Assembly (NCBI GenBank): GCA_039197065.1
Contig: JBCCUL010000007.1
Span: 62,001 to 126,000, forward strand
Length of the DNA: 64,000 nucleotides
Reading direction: 5' to 3'
DNA from: JANQPX01 sp039197065
GTDB lineage: Bacteria; Pseudomonadota; Alphaproteobacteria; Geminicoccales; Geminicoccaceae
The position numbers and the translations under genes were made by a program. Below, in pieces: positions 8,883 through 16,127 of the stretch. The notes beneath the pieces were generated by a model that ran no database searches, had not been told where the DNA came from, and was given only the letters and a program-made list of their open reading frames with translations. Positions within the stretch are counted from its first letter, which is position 1, and the number at the start of each line of letters is the position of its first letter.

Positions 8883-9349
8883 GTAGGACGCCTGTGCAGT
8901 TTCGTCTCAACGGCAGCGACAAAGCGGTGTTCGTCGAGGGTGGGCAGAACCTACTGGACACTCTTAGGCGCGACGTCGGCGATTTCGCACCGAAATATGG
9001 CTGCGGCCAAGGCACCTGCGGCGTGTGCACAGTGCTGATCGACGGCGAGCCCCACCTCTCCTGCCTGACGCTGGCTGAAGCAGCCGCTGGCCGCAGCGTC
9101 GACACGACCAGCGGGCTTGCTGACGGTCCGAACCTCCATCCGCTGCAACAGGCCTTCATGGATCATTTCGCGGCGCAGTGCGGTTTCTGCACACCCGGCA
9201 TGCTGATGGCGGCGAAAGCACTGCTCGACAAGAACCCGTCGCCGACGCGCGAGGAGGTGGTCGAGGCGATCTCCGGCAATATCTGCCGCTGCACGGGCTA
9301 TGAGCCGATCATCAACGCGATACTCGACGCGGCCGGAGGGCGACGCTGA
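8879..9349 (+). CDS. Molybdenum hydroxylase [2Fe-2S] subunit (CoxS/XdhC-small type)
   Basis: The 156-residue small subunit carries both expected cluster sites. The plant-ferredoxin-type site is YGCGQGTCGVC followed by a fourth cysteine in LSC. The helical-domain site is CGFCTPG with GNICRCTGYEP. All eight cysteines are visible. Length equals the usual 155-165 residues of the family. It overlaps the FAD subunit gene by ATGA and the large subunit gene by TGATG. Confidence 0.95.
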   Translation: MSRTPVQFRLNGSDKAVFVEGGQNLLDTLRRDVGDFAPKYGCGQGTCGVCTVLIDGEPHLSCLTLAEAAAGRSVDTTSGLADGPNLHPLQQAFMDHFAAQCGFCTPGMLMAAKALLDKNPSPTREEVVEAISGNICRCTGYEPIINAILDAAGGRR

Positions 9350-11001
9350 TGCTGGAGTTCCGCAAGGACATCTTCGCCGACGAGCGCGACGACGATCTGA
9401 ACGAGATCGGCAAGCCGACCCAGCGCCAGGACATGCTCGGTCACGTCACAGGGCGCACACGCTATTTCGATGACCACGCGTTCGAAGGCCTGCTGCATCT
9501 GAAATGCCTGCGCAGCCCGCACCATCACGCGCGCATCCGCTCGATCGATACCTCGGCTGCAGAGCGCGCGCCAGGCGTTCGGCGAATCCTGCGCGCATCA
9601 GATGTGCCGGTAAACCTTAATACGCTTCTTAGCCTGCTGCAGTTCGGTAAAGATGACGAGCCGTCACTTGCAGAGAACGAAGTTCGCTATGTCGGCGAGC
9701 CTGTGATCGCTGTGATCGCGGACAGCGAGCGCGAAGCGCTGGCGGCGGTTCTACAGATCCGTGTCGACTACGAGGTACTTCCGCATATTCTGGATGTCGA
9801 AGACGCGATCAAGCCGGGCGCGATGCCGGTCAACCCGACCTATCCGGAAAACACCTTCACCTATCACGAGACCTACAACCGTCAGCAGCTTCGCTATGGC
9901 GATGTCGAGGCTGGATTCCGTGAAGCCGATCACATCCTCGAAGAGCGCTACCAGATGTCGCCGATCGAGCATGCGCCGACGGAGACCAATGGGGCGATCG
10001 CGGCGCCGGAGACGAACGATCGCATCGTCTGCCACACCTCGACGCAGGGCCTCTTCTTCTCGCTCGACACCTCAGCGAAGATCCTGAACGTACCCTCCAA
10101 CCGCCTGCATTTCATCGGCGGCACGGTCGGCGGCGGCTTCGGCGGCAAGGTCGACAGTTTGTGCGAGCCGCTCGCGATCCTAGGCGCGATGCTCACGGGC
10201 AAGCCGGTGCGCTACGCGTTCGATCGCACGGAGGAAATGCAGTATGGACCGCCGCGCGGGGCGGAGCGCTGGTTCCTCAAGGACGGCGTGATGAATGACG
10301 GCCGCATCGTCGCCCGTCAGCTCACCGGCTATTTCGATGCTGGCGCCTACACGCGCCTGTCGAGCTATGCCGTCGTGAAATGCACCGCGCACATTCCGGG
10401 CCCCTACACGATCCCGAACATCTCATCCGACGTCTATTGCGTTTACACCAACCGCACGCCGGCGACCGCGATGCGCGGCTTCGGTGTCACCGGCGTCGAC
10501 TTCGCGCTCGAATGCCAGATGGATAAACTGGCCAGTTTAATCGGTATGGATCCTGTCGAGTTTCGGATCCTCAATGCCTACCGAGACGGCGATATGAAGG
10601 CGCATCGGCGGGAGGCGCATAACTGTGCACTAGTAGAGTGCGCACAGGTCGCGGCGGAGAAAGCGAGCTGGCCGATTCGTGAAGAGTTCAAGCGGATGAA
10701 CTCTTACAGGCGAGACAGCGCAACGACACCGGCGACGTCAACAGCACCCATACCTAGAATGCCGGACCCGACGAAACCACCAGCCGCCGCGACACCGCAA
10801 CCGCGAACGCCACCCGTAGCACCGCCGCCCCCACGCCCAAGCGCCCCACCCTCCTTCCAACAACCATCGGCACCTACTACGAGCCCGCAAACCATTCCGC
10901 CGCCTGAGGCGCCAAGTCAAGGCCGGCCCGCCCCGGGCCGAACTGGCGTCAGCCGCTTTGCTGGCCGGTCTTCTTCCATTTCCGGGACGAGGAGGCGCTG
11001 A
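9349..11001 (+). CDS. Molybdenum hydroxylase large subunit, N-terminal polypeptide with Pro-rich tail
   Basis: This 550-residue product carries the N-terminal half of a CoxL/XdhA large subunit. The entry domain begins near residue 20 (DMLGHVTGRTRYFDD). The molybdopterin region GGTVGGGFGGKVDS is at about 257-270 and ATAMRGFGVTGVDFALE at about 370-386. The latter is of the xanthine/nicotinate dehydrogenase kind; the CO-dehydrogenase loop AYxCSFR is absent. Family homology stops near residue 449. Residues 450-550 are a Pro/Ala/Thr/Ser tail with PPVAPPPPRPSAPP and an Arg-rich end. The catalytic Glu is missing here and is found in the next gene. The TGA overlaps the ATG of that gene. Split large subunits of about 50 and 37 kDa are known in nicotinate dehydrogenase (NdhL/NdhM) of Eubacterium barkeri. 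Confidence 0.88.
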   Translation: MLEFRKDIFADERDDDLNEIGKPTQRQDMLGHVTGRTRYFDDHAFEGLLHLKCLRSPHHHARIRSIDTSAAERAPGVRRILRASDVPVNLNTLLSLLQFGKDDEPSLAENEVRYVGEPVIAVIADSEREALAAVLQIRVDYEVLPHILDVEDAIKPGAMPVNPTYPENTFTYHETYNRQQLRYGDVEAGFREADHILEERYQMSPIEHAPTETNGAIAAPETNDRIVCHTSTQGLFFSLDTSAKILNVPSNRLHFIGGTVGGGFGGKVDSLCEPLAILGAMLTGKPVRYAFDRTEEMQYGPPRGAERWFLKDGVMNDGRIVARQLTGYFDAGAYTRLSSYAVVKCTAHIPGPYTIPNISSDVYCVYTNRTPATAMRGFGVTGVDFALECQMDKLASLIGMDPVEFRILNAYRDGDMKAHRREAHNCALVECAQVAAEKASWPIREEFKRMNSYRRDSATTPATSTAPIPRMPDPTKPPAAATPQPRTPPVAPPPPRPSAPPSFQQPSAPTTSPQTIPPPEAPSQGRPAPGRTGVSRFAGRSSSISGTRRR

Positions 11002-12023
11002 TGGCGAAGCATCGGGGGCGCGGATTTGCGACGATCAATTATCCGATCGGGATGAACCTGGGTGGCGATCCAAGCCAGGCGCTGGTGCATTCCAATCCGA
11101 CGGGGAAGTTCACGGTCGCCTTGTCCTCGATCGATCTCGGTCAGGGGATGAAGTCGGTGACGCGGCAGATCGCGGCGGAGACGTTGGGGGTGCCGGTCGA
11201 GGATGTGTATGTCGACACGGCGGACAGCGATACGGGGCCGCATTGCATGGGGAGCTTTGCCTCGCGCGGCACCCATCGGGTCGGCAATGCGGTGATTGCG
11301 GCGGCGAAGGAAGCGCGGGGCGTGATGATGGAGGCGGCGGCCGAGGAGCTGGAGGTCAACGCGGACGATCTGGAGACCGACGGCAAGGGCAACATCCATG
11401 TGAAGGGCGCAACCCACCGCTCGATCTCGACGCAGGACGTGGCGATCGCGGCGCAGTTCAAGCAGGGGAAGACGATCTCCGGGCGCGGTATTTTTCTTAT
11501 CCCGCTTTCTGACGTGAATCCCGAGACCGGTGAGATGACGCCGGTGTCCTGCTACGCCCATGCGGCGCTGGTCGCCGAGGTCGAGGTCGATGACGAAACC
11601 GGCGAAGTCGAGATGATCAAGATGGACAGCGCCTATGAAGTCGGCCGCGCGCTCAATCCGAAACTGGTGGAGCAGCAGCTGGTCGGCGGCGCGTGGATGG
11701 GGATGAGCCACGCGCTCTATGAGACGACGGAGCCCTACTATCCCGACCGCGCGCATGGGCCGACCGACTTCAATCAGTATTTCATGCCGGGTCCCGGCGA
11801 CGTCTGTCCGCATGACATCGCGATCCTGGAACGGCCGGCACCCGATGGCCCATTCGGTGGCAAAGGGCCAGGCGAGATGTGCGCCAATCCCGTTTTGCCA
11901 GCCGTAGCAAATGCGGTTTTCAATGCGGTCGGCGTGCGCATCGATGAGTTGCCAATTACGCCGGAAAAAGTGCTGCGCGGGATCAAGGCACAAGGTGGGG
12001 CGAAGCCCCAGACGAGGCGCTAG
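11001..12023 (+). CDS. Molybdenum hydroxylase large subunit, C-terminal polypeptide
   Basis: The 340-residue product completes the large subunit. SSIDLGQGMKSVTRQIA, GSFASRGTHRVGNA and GGAWMGMSHALYE are standard second-half motifs. GGKGPGEMCANPV contains the catalytic base, Glu292, followed by the usual GVRIDELPITPEKVL ending. The start ATG overlaps the preceding stop (TGATG). Both halves are undamaged, so this is a two-gene subunit rather than a frameshifted gene. With the first 450 residues of the upstream product the total is about 790, the normal length of a CoxL-type subunit. Substrate class cannot be fixed; the motifs favour N-heterocycle or aldehyde oxidation over CO. Confidence 0.9.
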   Translation: MAKHRGRGFATINYPIGMNLGGDPSQALVHSNPTGKFTVALSSIDLGQGMKSVTRQIAAETLGVPVEDVYVDTADSDTGPHCMGSFASRGTHRVGNAVIAAAKEARGVMMEAAAEELEVNADDLETDGKGNIHVKGATHRSISTQDVAIAAQFKQGKTISGRGIFLIPLSDVNPETGEMTPVSCYAHAALVAEVEVDDETGEVEMIKMDSAYEVGRALNPKLVEQQLVGGAWMGMSHALYETTEPYYPDRAHGPTDFNQYFMPGPGDVCPHDIAILERPAPDGPFGGKGPGEMCANPVLPAVANAVFNAVGVRIDELPITPEKVLRGIKAQGGAKPQTRR

Positions 12024-12028
12024 CGTCC

Positions 12029-12910
12029 ATGCCCGTCCGCTCCATCATCGTCGGCATCGATAGCCCGGAGACGCTGTCCCAGGCGCTCGGCTCGGCGCTC
12101 TATCTGCCTGATGACGGCTTGGCGACGGCAGCCTATCTGGCCTTGGCGCTGGGCAAGCCGCTGCTGCTGGAGGGCGCGCCCGGCGTCGGCAAAACCGAAG
12201 CGGCGAAAGCGATTTCGGCCGTGCTCGCGCGCAAGCTGGTGCGTCTTCAATGCTATGAGGGCATCGACGCGGCGGCGGCGCTTTATGAGTGGAATTACCC
12301 ACGCCAGATGCTGGCGATCCGCCAGGCTGGTGAGGAGTATGTGAACATCTACCGGGACGATTTTCTGATCAGTCGTCCCATGCTGGAAGCCCTGCAGAAA
12401 CCCGACAGTACCTTACTCCTGATTGACGAAATCGATCGCTCCGACCACGAGTTCGAAGCGTTGCTGCTGGAGTTTCTCTCCGACTTTCAGATCTCGATCC
12501 CAGAGCGCGGTACGATCCGAGCCCACGAACATCCCGTCGTCGTCCTGACCTCGAACCGCACGCGCGAGCTGCATGAAGCGCTTCGGCGGCGCTGTGTCTA
12601 TCACTGGATCGACTATCCCGATGCCGCGCGTGAAGCACAGATTGTCATGATGCGCGCAAGCTCGGTCGCCGAGGGCACGGCGCGTGCCGTCGTCAAAGCT
12701 GTTGGTAGCCTCCGACAGGAAGCCTTAGCCAAACCGCCCGGCGTTGCCGAAACCGTGGAGTGGGCCGAGGCAGCCACCGTGCTCGCAGGGCAGGGAGCGG
12801 ACTGGCCGACGGCGTTCAAACGCTCGATCGGGGTGGCGCTCAAGGATCAGGATGACCTCGTCTATCTCGACGATCGCCTGGATGCGATCATCCAGGGTGC
12901 TGCCGCATGA
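12029..12910 (+). CDS. MoxR-family AAA+ ATPase (CoxD type)
   Basis: A 293-residue AAA+ protein with Walker A GAPGVGKTE (49-57), Walker B LLLIDEIDRSD (about 130-140), and VVLTSNRTRELHEALRRRC as sensor/arginine-finger region. In the cox operon the MoxR protein CoxD matures the active site of the apo-hydroxylase, and MoxR proteins act together with a VWA partner. Here it follows the hydroxylase genes by 5 bases and overlaps the VWA gene by ATGA, the same arrangement as coxD-coxE. It most likely activates the split hydroxylase. Confidence 0.9.
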   Translation: MPVRSIIVGIDSPETLSQALGSALYLPDDGLATAAYLALALGKPLLLEGAPGVGKTEAAKAISAVLARKLVRLQCYEGIDAAAALYEWNYPRQMLAIRQAGEEYVNIYRDDFLISRPMLEALQKPDSTLLLIDEIDRSDHEFEALLLEFLSDFQISIPERGTIRAHEHPVVVLTSNRTRELHEALRRRCVYHWIDYPDAAREAQIVMMRASSVAEGTARAVVKAVGSLRQEALAKPPGVAETVEWAEAATVLAGQGADWPTAFKRSIGVALKDQDDLVYLDDRLDAIIQGAAA

Positions 12911-14034
12911 CCGCAGCCCTGCCACAAGCGGCACGTCCGTTCGTCGAGTTTCCAGGCTTGCTGCGCGCCCACGGCTTTGCCGTCGCACCTGAGCAGACGG
13001 TGGGCTTCATCGAAGCGGTCGGGTTGCTCGGACCACGCAGCATGGGCGATATCTACCAGGCCTCACGCGCGCTGCTCGGACCGCAGCCGGATCGGCTGGA
13101 TGAATTCGACGCGCTGTTTCGCGTTTTCTTTTTTGGTCAGACACTCGCAGCGCCGGCGATGAGCGAAGATGAGGGTGACGAACTTCGCGTTCAGGAGGAT
13201 GGCGACAGCCTGATCGAGCCGGAGGCCGGCGATCTCAATGAAAGCGGTGGTCAGGCGACCAAGGCCGAACATTTGAACGTCAGGCATTTTGCCGAGGTGG
13301 ACGAGGCGACAGTGCTTCGCCGCTTCCGACGTGCAGCCCCTGCGCGTCTCCCGATGCGCCGCGCCTATCGGCGGCGGGCGACAGCCCGCGGTGGCGACTC
13401 CTGGAATCTCCGCCAGGCGCTGCGTGAAGCGGTGCGTCGTGACGGCGAGGTGCTGCGCCTTCTGAGGATGCGGCGAAAGCTGAAGCAGCGTCGGATCCTT
13501 CTGCTGATCGACGTGTCAGGCTCGATGAAAACCGCCACCGACGGCTATCTTCGCCTCAGCCATAGCCTTGGTCGGGCAGCGGAAAGTCTGGAGGTTTTCA
13601 CCCTCGGCACGAGGCTCACCCGTATTACACGGGCGATTCGCAGGCGCCAGCGAGACCAGGCGCTCGCCATGACATCCGATCTTGTCTCCGACTGGGACGG
13701 CGGCACGCGCATCGGTGATGCGCTTTTGGCTTTCCTCGCCGTGCCGCGCTTTGCCGGTTTCGCCCGAGGTTCGCTGGTGGTGGTGCTGTCTGACGGCCTG
13801 GAGCGTGGCGATCACGCTGCGATGACTGATGCCACTCAGAAACTGACCCGCCTCGCCTGGCGCCTCGAATGGCTAACACCTGACGCGGTTCCGAGCGCGG
13901 ACGGCATGGGCTTTCAGCCGCAGACCCAAGCGTTGAAGGCTATTCTCCCCTATGTCGATCACCTCGGGGACGGCAGTTCGGTCGAGACGGTTGCAAATCG
14001 GCTGTTGCATATCGCGCGGGAGAGCCGGTCGTGA
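12907..14034 (+). CDS. VWA domain protein, CoxE type
   Basis: The 375-residue partner of the MoxR ATPase. The N-terminal half is helical and charged, with a highly basic stretch (RRFRRAAPARLPMRRAYRRR, about 138-157). The VWA domain begins with LLLIDVSGSMKTATDGYL, giving the metal-ion-dependent adhesion site DxSxS at about 202-206, and later VVVLSDGLERGD. Proteins of this kind pair with MoxR to remodel a client enzyme, in cox systems the molybdenum hydroxylase. Its stop overlaps the GTG of the amidohydrolase gene (GTGA), so the catabolic enzymes downstream belong to the same transcript. Confidence 0.9.
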   Translation: MTAALPQAARPFVEFPGLLRAHGFAVAPEQTVGFIEAVGLLGPRSMGDIYQASRALLGPQPDRLDEFDALFRVFFFGQTLAAPAMSEDEGDELRVQEDGDSLIEPEAGDLNESGGQATKAEHLNVRHFAEVDEATVLRRFRRAAPARLPMRRAYRRRATARGGDSWNLRQALREAVRRDGEVLRLLRMRRKLKQRRILLLIDVSGSMKTATDGYLRLSHSLGRAAESLEVFTLGTRLTRITRAIRRRQRDQALAMTSDLVSDWDGGTRIGDALLAFLAVPRFAGFARGSLVVVLSDGLERGDHAAMTDATQKLTRLAWRLEWLTPDAVPSADGMGFQPQTQALKAILPYVDHLGDGSSVETVANRLLHIARESRS

Positions 14035-14915
14035 CTGGGATCGTCGACGCACATCATCACATCTGGCGGCAGATGGATCTGCCCTGGCTGATGGGGCCGA
14101 TGCAGCCGCGCATTTTCGGACCCTATGACGCTATACGGCGCGACTATCGCATCGAGGAGTATCTTGACGACATCGAAGACGCCGGCATCGAAAAGTCGGT
14201 CTATGTTCAGGCCAACTGGACGCCCGATCAGTTCGAGGACGAAGTCGCCTGGGTACAATCGGTCGCCGACAGTCATGGCTGGCCTAATGCGATCGTCGGC
14301 TATGCGGATTTCATGCAGAAGGATGTGCGGCCGGACCTCGACAGGCTGAAGCCGCATCGCCTGATGCGTGGCGTCCGTCAGCAGCTGCACTGGCATACAA
14401 ACGAACAATACCGCTTCGCAGCTTCGCCCGATCTGCCGCGCGACGAGACACTGCAAAGAAACATTGCCAGACTGGCCGACTATGGCTGGTGCTTTGAGCT
14501 GCAGGTTTTTTCAGGGCAGATGGCGTCGGCAGCCGACCTCGCAAGATCCTGTCCCGAGGTGACGTTCGTCCTGCAGCATGCCGGCATGCTGGAAGACGTT
14601 ACAGAGCCGGGCCGCGCCCGCTGGCGGGATGGTATGAAGCGCCTCGCCGATTGTCGAAATGTGGTCTGCAAGCTCTCCGGCCTCGGCACCTTCATTCATC
14701 GAAACGACCCTGACCATATCGTTGAAATCGTCGCCGAGTCCGTGTCGATCTTCTCGGCAGAGCGCTGCCTGTTCGGGTCCAACTTTCCTATCGAAAAGCT
14801 CTGGACAGACTACAGTTCGCTGATCGGCGCTTACCGCCAGGCGACAGCCGATATGGGCGACGCAGATCGGGAGGCCATCTTTTGCCGCACGGCCGAGCGG
14901 GTGTACCGGCTGTGA
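14031..14915 (+). CDS. Amidohydrolase-2 family metal-dependent hydrolase
   Basis: A 294-residue TIM-barrel hydrolase. DAHHHIWRQMDLPWL at the N-terminus supplies the H-x-H metal ligands. KSVYVQANWTPDQ, FVLQHAGM (third ligand) and CLFGSNFPIEK (catalytic Asp position replaced by Asn-Phe-Pro context, as in many lactonase-like members) follow. The closest kinds are 2-pyrone-4,6-dicarboxylate lactonase and L-rhamnono/fuconolactone-type hydrolases. In this context it probably opens a lactone or hydrolyses an amide made after hydroxylation. Start is GTG overlapping the VWA stop. It is the last gene before a 343-base gap. Confidence 0.85.
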   Translation: MTGIVDAHHHIWRQMDLPWLMGPMQPRIFGPYDAIRRDYRIEEYLDDIEDAGIEKSVYVQANWTPDQFEDEVAWVQSVADSHGWPNAIVGYADFMQKDVRPDLDRLKPHRLMRGVRQQLHWHTNEQYRFAASPDLPRDETLQRNIARLADYGWCFELQVFSGQMASAADLARSCPEVTFVLQHAGMLEDVTEPGRARWRDGMKRLADCRNVVCKLSGLGTFIHRNDPDHIVEIVAESVSIFSAERCLFGSNFPIEKLWTDYSSLIGAYRQATADMGDADREAIFCRTAERVYRL

Positions 14916-15258
14916 TGGGCCCGAACGCGATCACGAGTCGTTTTGGAAGCACAGATGCGCTGCGGACAGTTGAAATTGTGGCGGGACGAGGAGCAAAAGA
15001 TGCTGTTCCAAGGATCAACGCAAAATTAACCTCTTTGGTGCATCCTGCCACAGCCTTCCTGGTCCATGCGATCTTGGGAATCCGATCCTCGTCTGACTCT
15101 TCTTTTGGCTGGAGAGACTCCCAGGATCGCATGGACCAGGAAGAGATGATGACATGATTGGGTTAAGGAAACCCTAACAGAAGGGGCGTTCGATCACCGG
15201 TAAATGCCGGACATCAGGACGTCCATAATGAGATGAGACATGGGAGGAAACACAAAAA
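14916..15258 (+). other. Intergenic region of 343 bases with a long hairpin
   Basis: No convincing gene. It contains the 24-bp inverted repeat at 15056-15142, then an AT-richer leader and a good ribosome site (GGGAGGAAACAC) for the next gene. This is the only long gap inside the + strand island, so a second promoter or an mRNA processing point here is plausible. No clear -35/-10 pair can be defended. Confidence 0.6.
15056..15142 (+). repeat. 24-bp inverted repeat (long hairpin) between catabolic genes
   Basis: The arms are 15056-15079 and 15119-15142, separated by 39 bases. They are perfectly complementary apart from one position that would be a G-U pair in RNA. The right arm is followed by GAGATGATGACATG, not a T-run, so it is not a standard intrinsic terminator. 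It could be an mRNA stabiliser or processing site, a dyad operator, or the remnant of a small mobile element. Confidence 0.85.
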
Positions 15259-16107
15259 ATGGCGCTTGAAATCAAGATTTTAGACTATGGCGACATCGAG
15301 CTCGAGAACAGCTTTCTGGTGCTCGGCCACAATTGCGGCCGGACGCGCCGCGTTCCGGTTTACGGGTTTTTGATCCTTGGTGGCCCCTGGCCGATCCTGG
15401 TGGACACTGGCTATCGCGACAATGCGATCATGGAAAGCCTTGGTATGCGCGGGCTGCAGTTCCATGAGAACATGATCGAAAACCAGCTGGCGCGCTTCGA
15501 TGTCAAGCCGGGCGATGTCCGGTATATTCTGCACACCCACCTTCATATCGACCATGCCGGCAAAGACGATCATTTCCCGATGAACACCACGTCGGTGATC
15601 AATCGGCGCGAGCTCGAATGTTCGGTCTCCGGCCTGATGCATCCGCAATATCCTAAGCCGGATATCCAGCATCTGATCGAGCGTCTGCACACCAAGAACG
15701 CCCTTCGCTTCCTCGATCTCGAACTTACCGACGGCGAGGAGATCTGCCCGGGTGTGTGGTGCGAGCCGGCGAACGCGCATACCGAGGGCTCGATGAACGT
15801 CGTGGTCGAGACGGCTGACGGTCTCGCCAATATCTGCGGCGACGTCATCTACGACTTCCAGGACCAGATCATCGATCCCGTCTATCAGGTGAGCGATCTG
15901 GAACCTCATGTCACCGGTAATCACGCGGGTTCCAAGCGCCAGGAAAAGGCGGCGATCAAGAAGCTTCTCAACAACTACCGCTATCTCTGCCCGATTCATG
16001 ACAAGCCGGCGCTCATCGAAAACCAGCAGGTGGTCGGTCGCCTGGAAAGTCAGATTCCAGGGCCGATCAGCCAGTCGGTGCCGAAGCGGGACTGGTTTCC
16101 GGTCTAG
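15259..16107 (+). CDS. N-acyl homoserine lactonase-type metallo-beta-lactamase fold hydrolase
   Basis: The 282-residue protein has the dinuclear zinc motif HTHLHIDHAGKD (about 94-105), then ANAHTEGSMNVVVET and ICGDVIYD, and a C-terminal His in GNHAGSK. The layout fits the AiiA/AttM lactonase branch of the metallo-beta-lactamase superfamily. In this island a role in opening a lactone intermediate is as likely as quorum quenching; no LuxI/LuxR gene is in the window. A GGGAGGAAACAC ribosome site supports the ATG. It is followed after 20 bases by the SMP-30 fusion gene, with AAGGAG before it. Confidence 0.88.
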   Translation: MALEIKILDYGDIELENSFLVLGHNCGRTRRVPVYGFLILGGPWPILVDTGYRDNAIMESLGMRGLQFHENMIENQLARFDVKPGDVRYILHTHLHIDHAGKDDHFPMNTTSVINRRELECSVSGLMHPQYPKPDIQHLIERLHTKNALRFLDLELTDGEEICPGVWCEPANAHTEGSMNVVVETADGLANICGDVIYDFQDQIIDPVYQVSDLEPHVTGNHAGSKRQEKAAIKKLLNNYRYLCPIHDKPALIENQQVVGRLESQIPGPISQSVPKRDWFPV

Positions 16108-16127
16108 AGAAAGAAGGAGCCGCAAAC

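Noticed and set aside
9349..12023. The broken large subunit as a pseudogene
   Set aside because: Both halves are complete, carry all catalytic motifs, and are linked by TGATG; a comparable natural split exists in nicotinate dehydrogenase.
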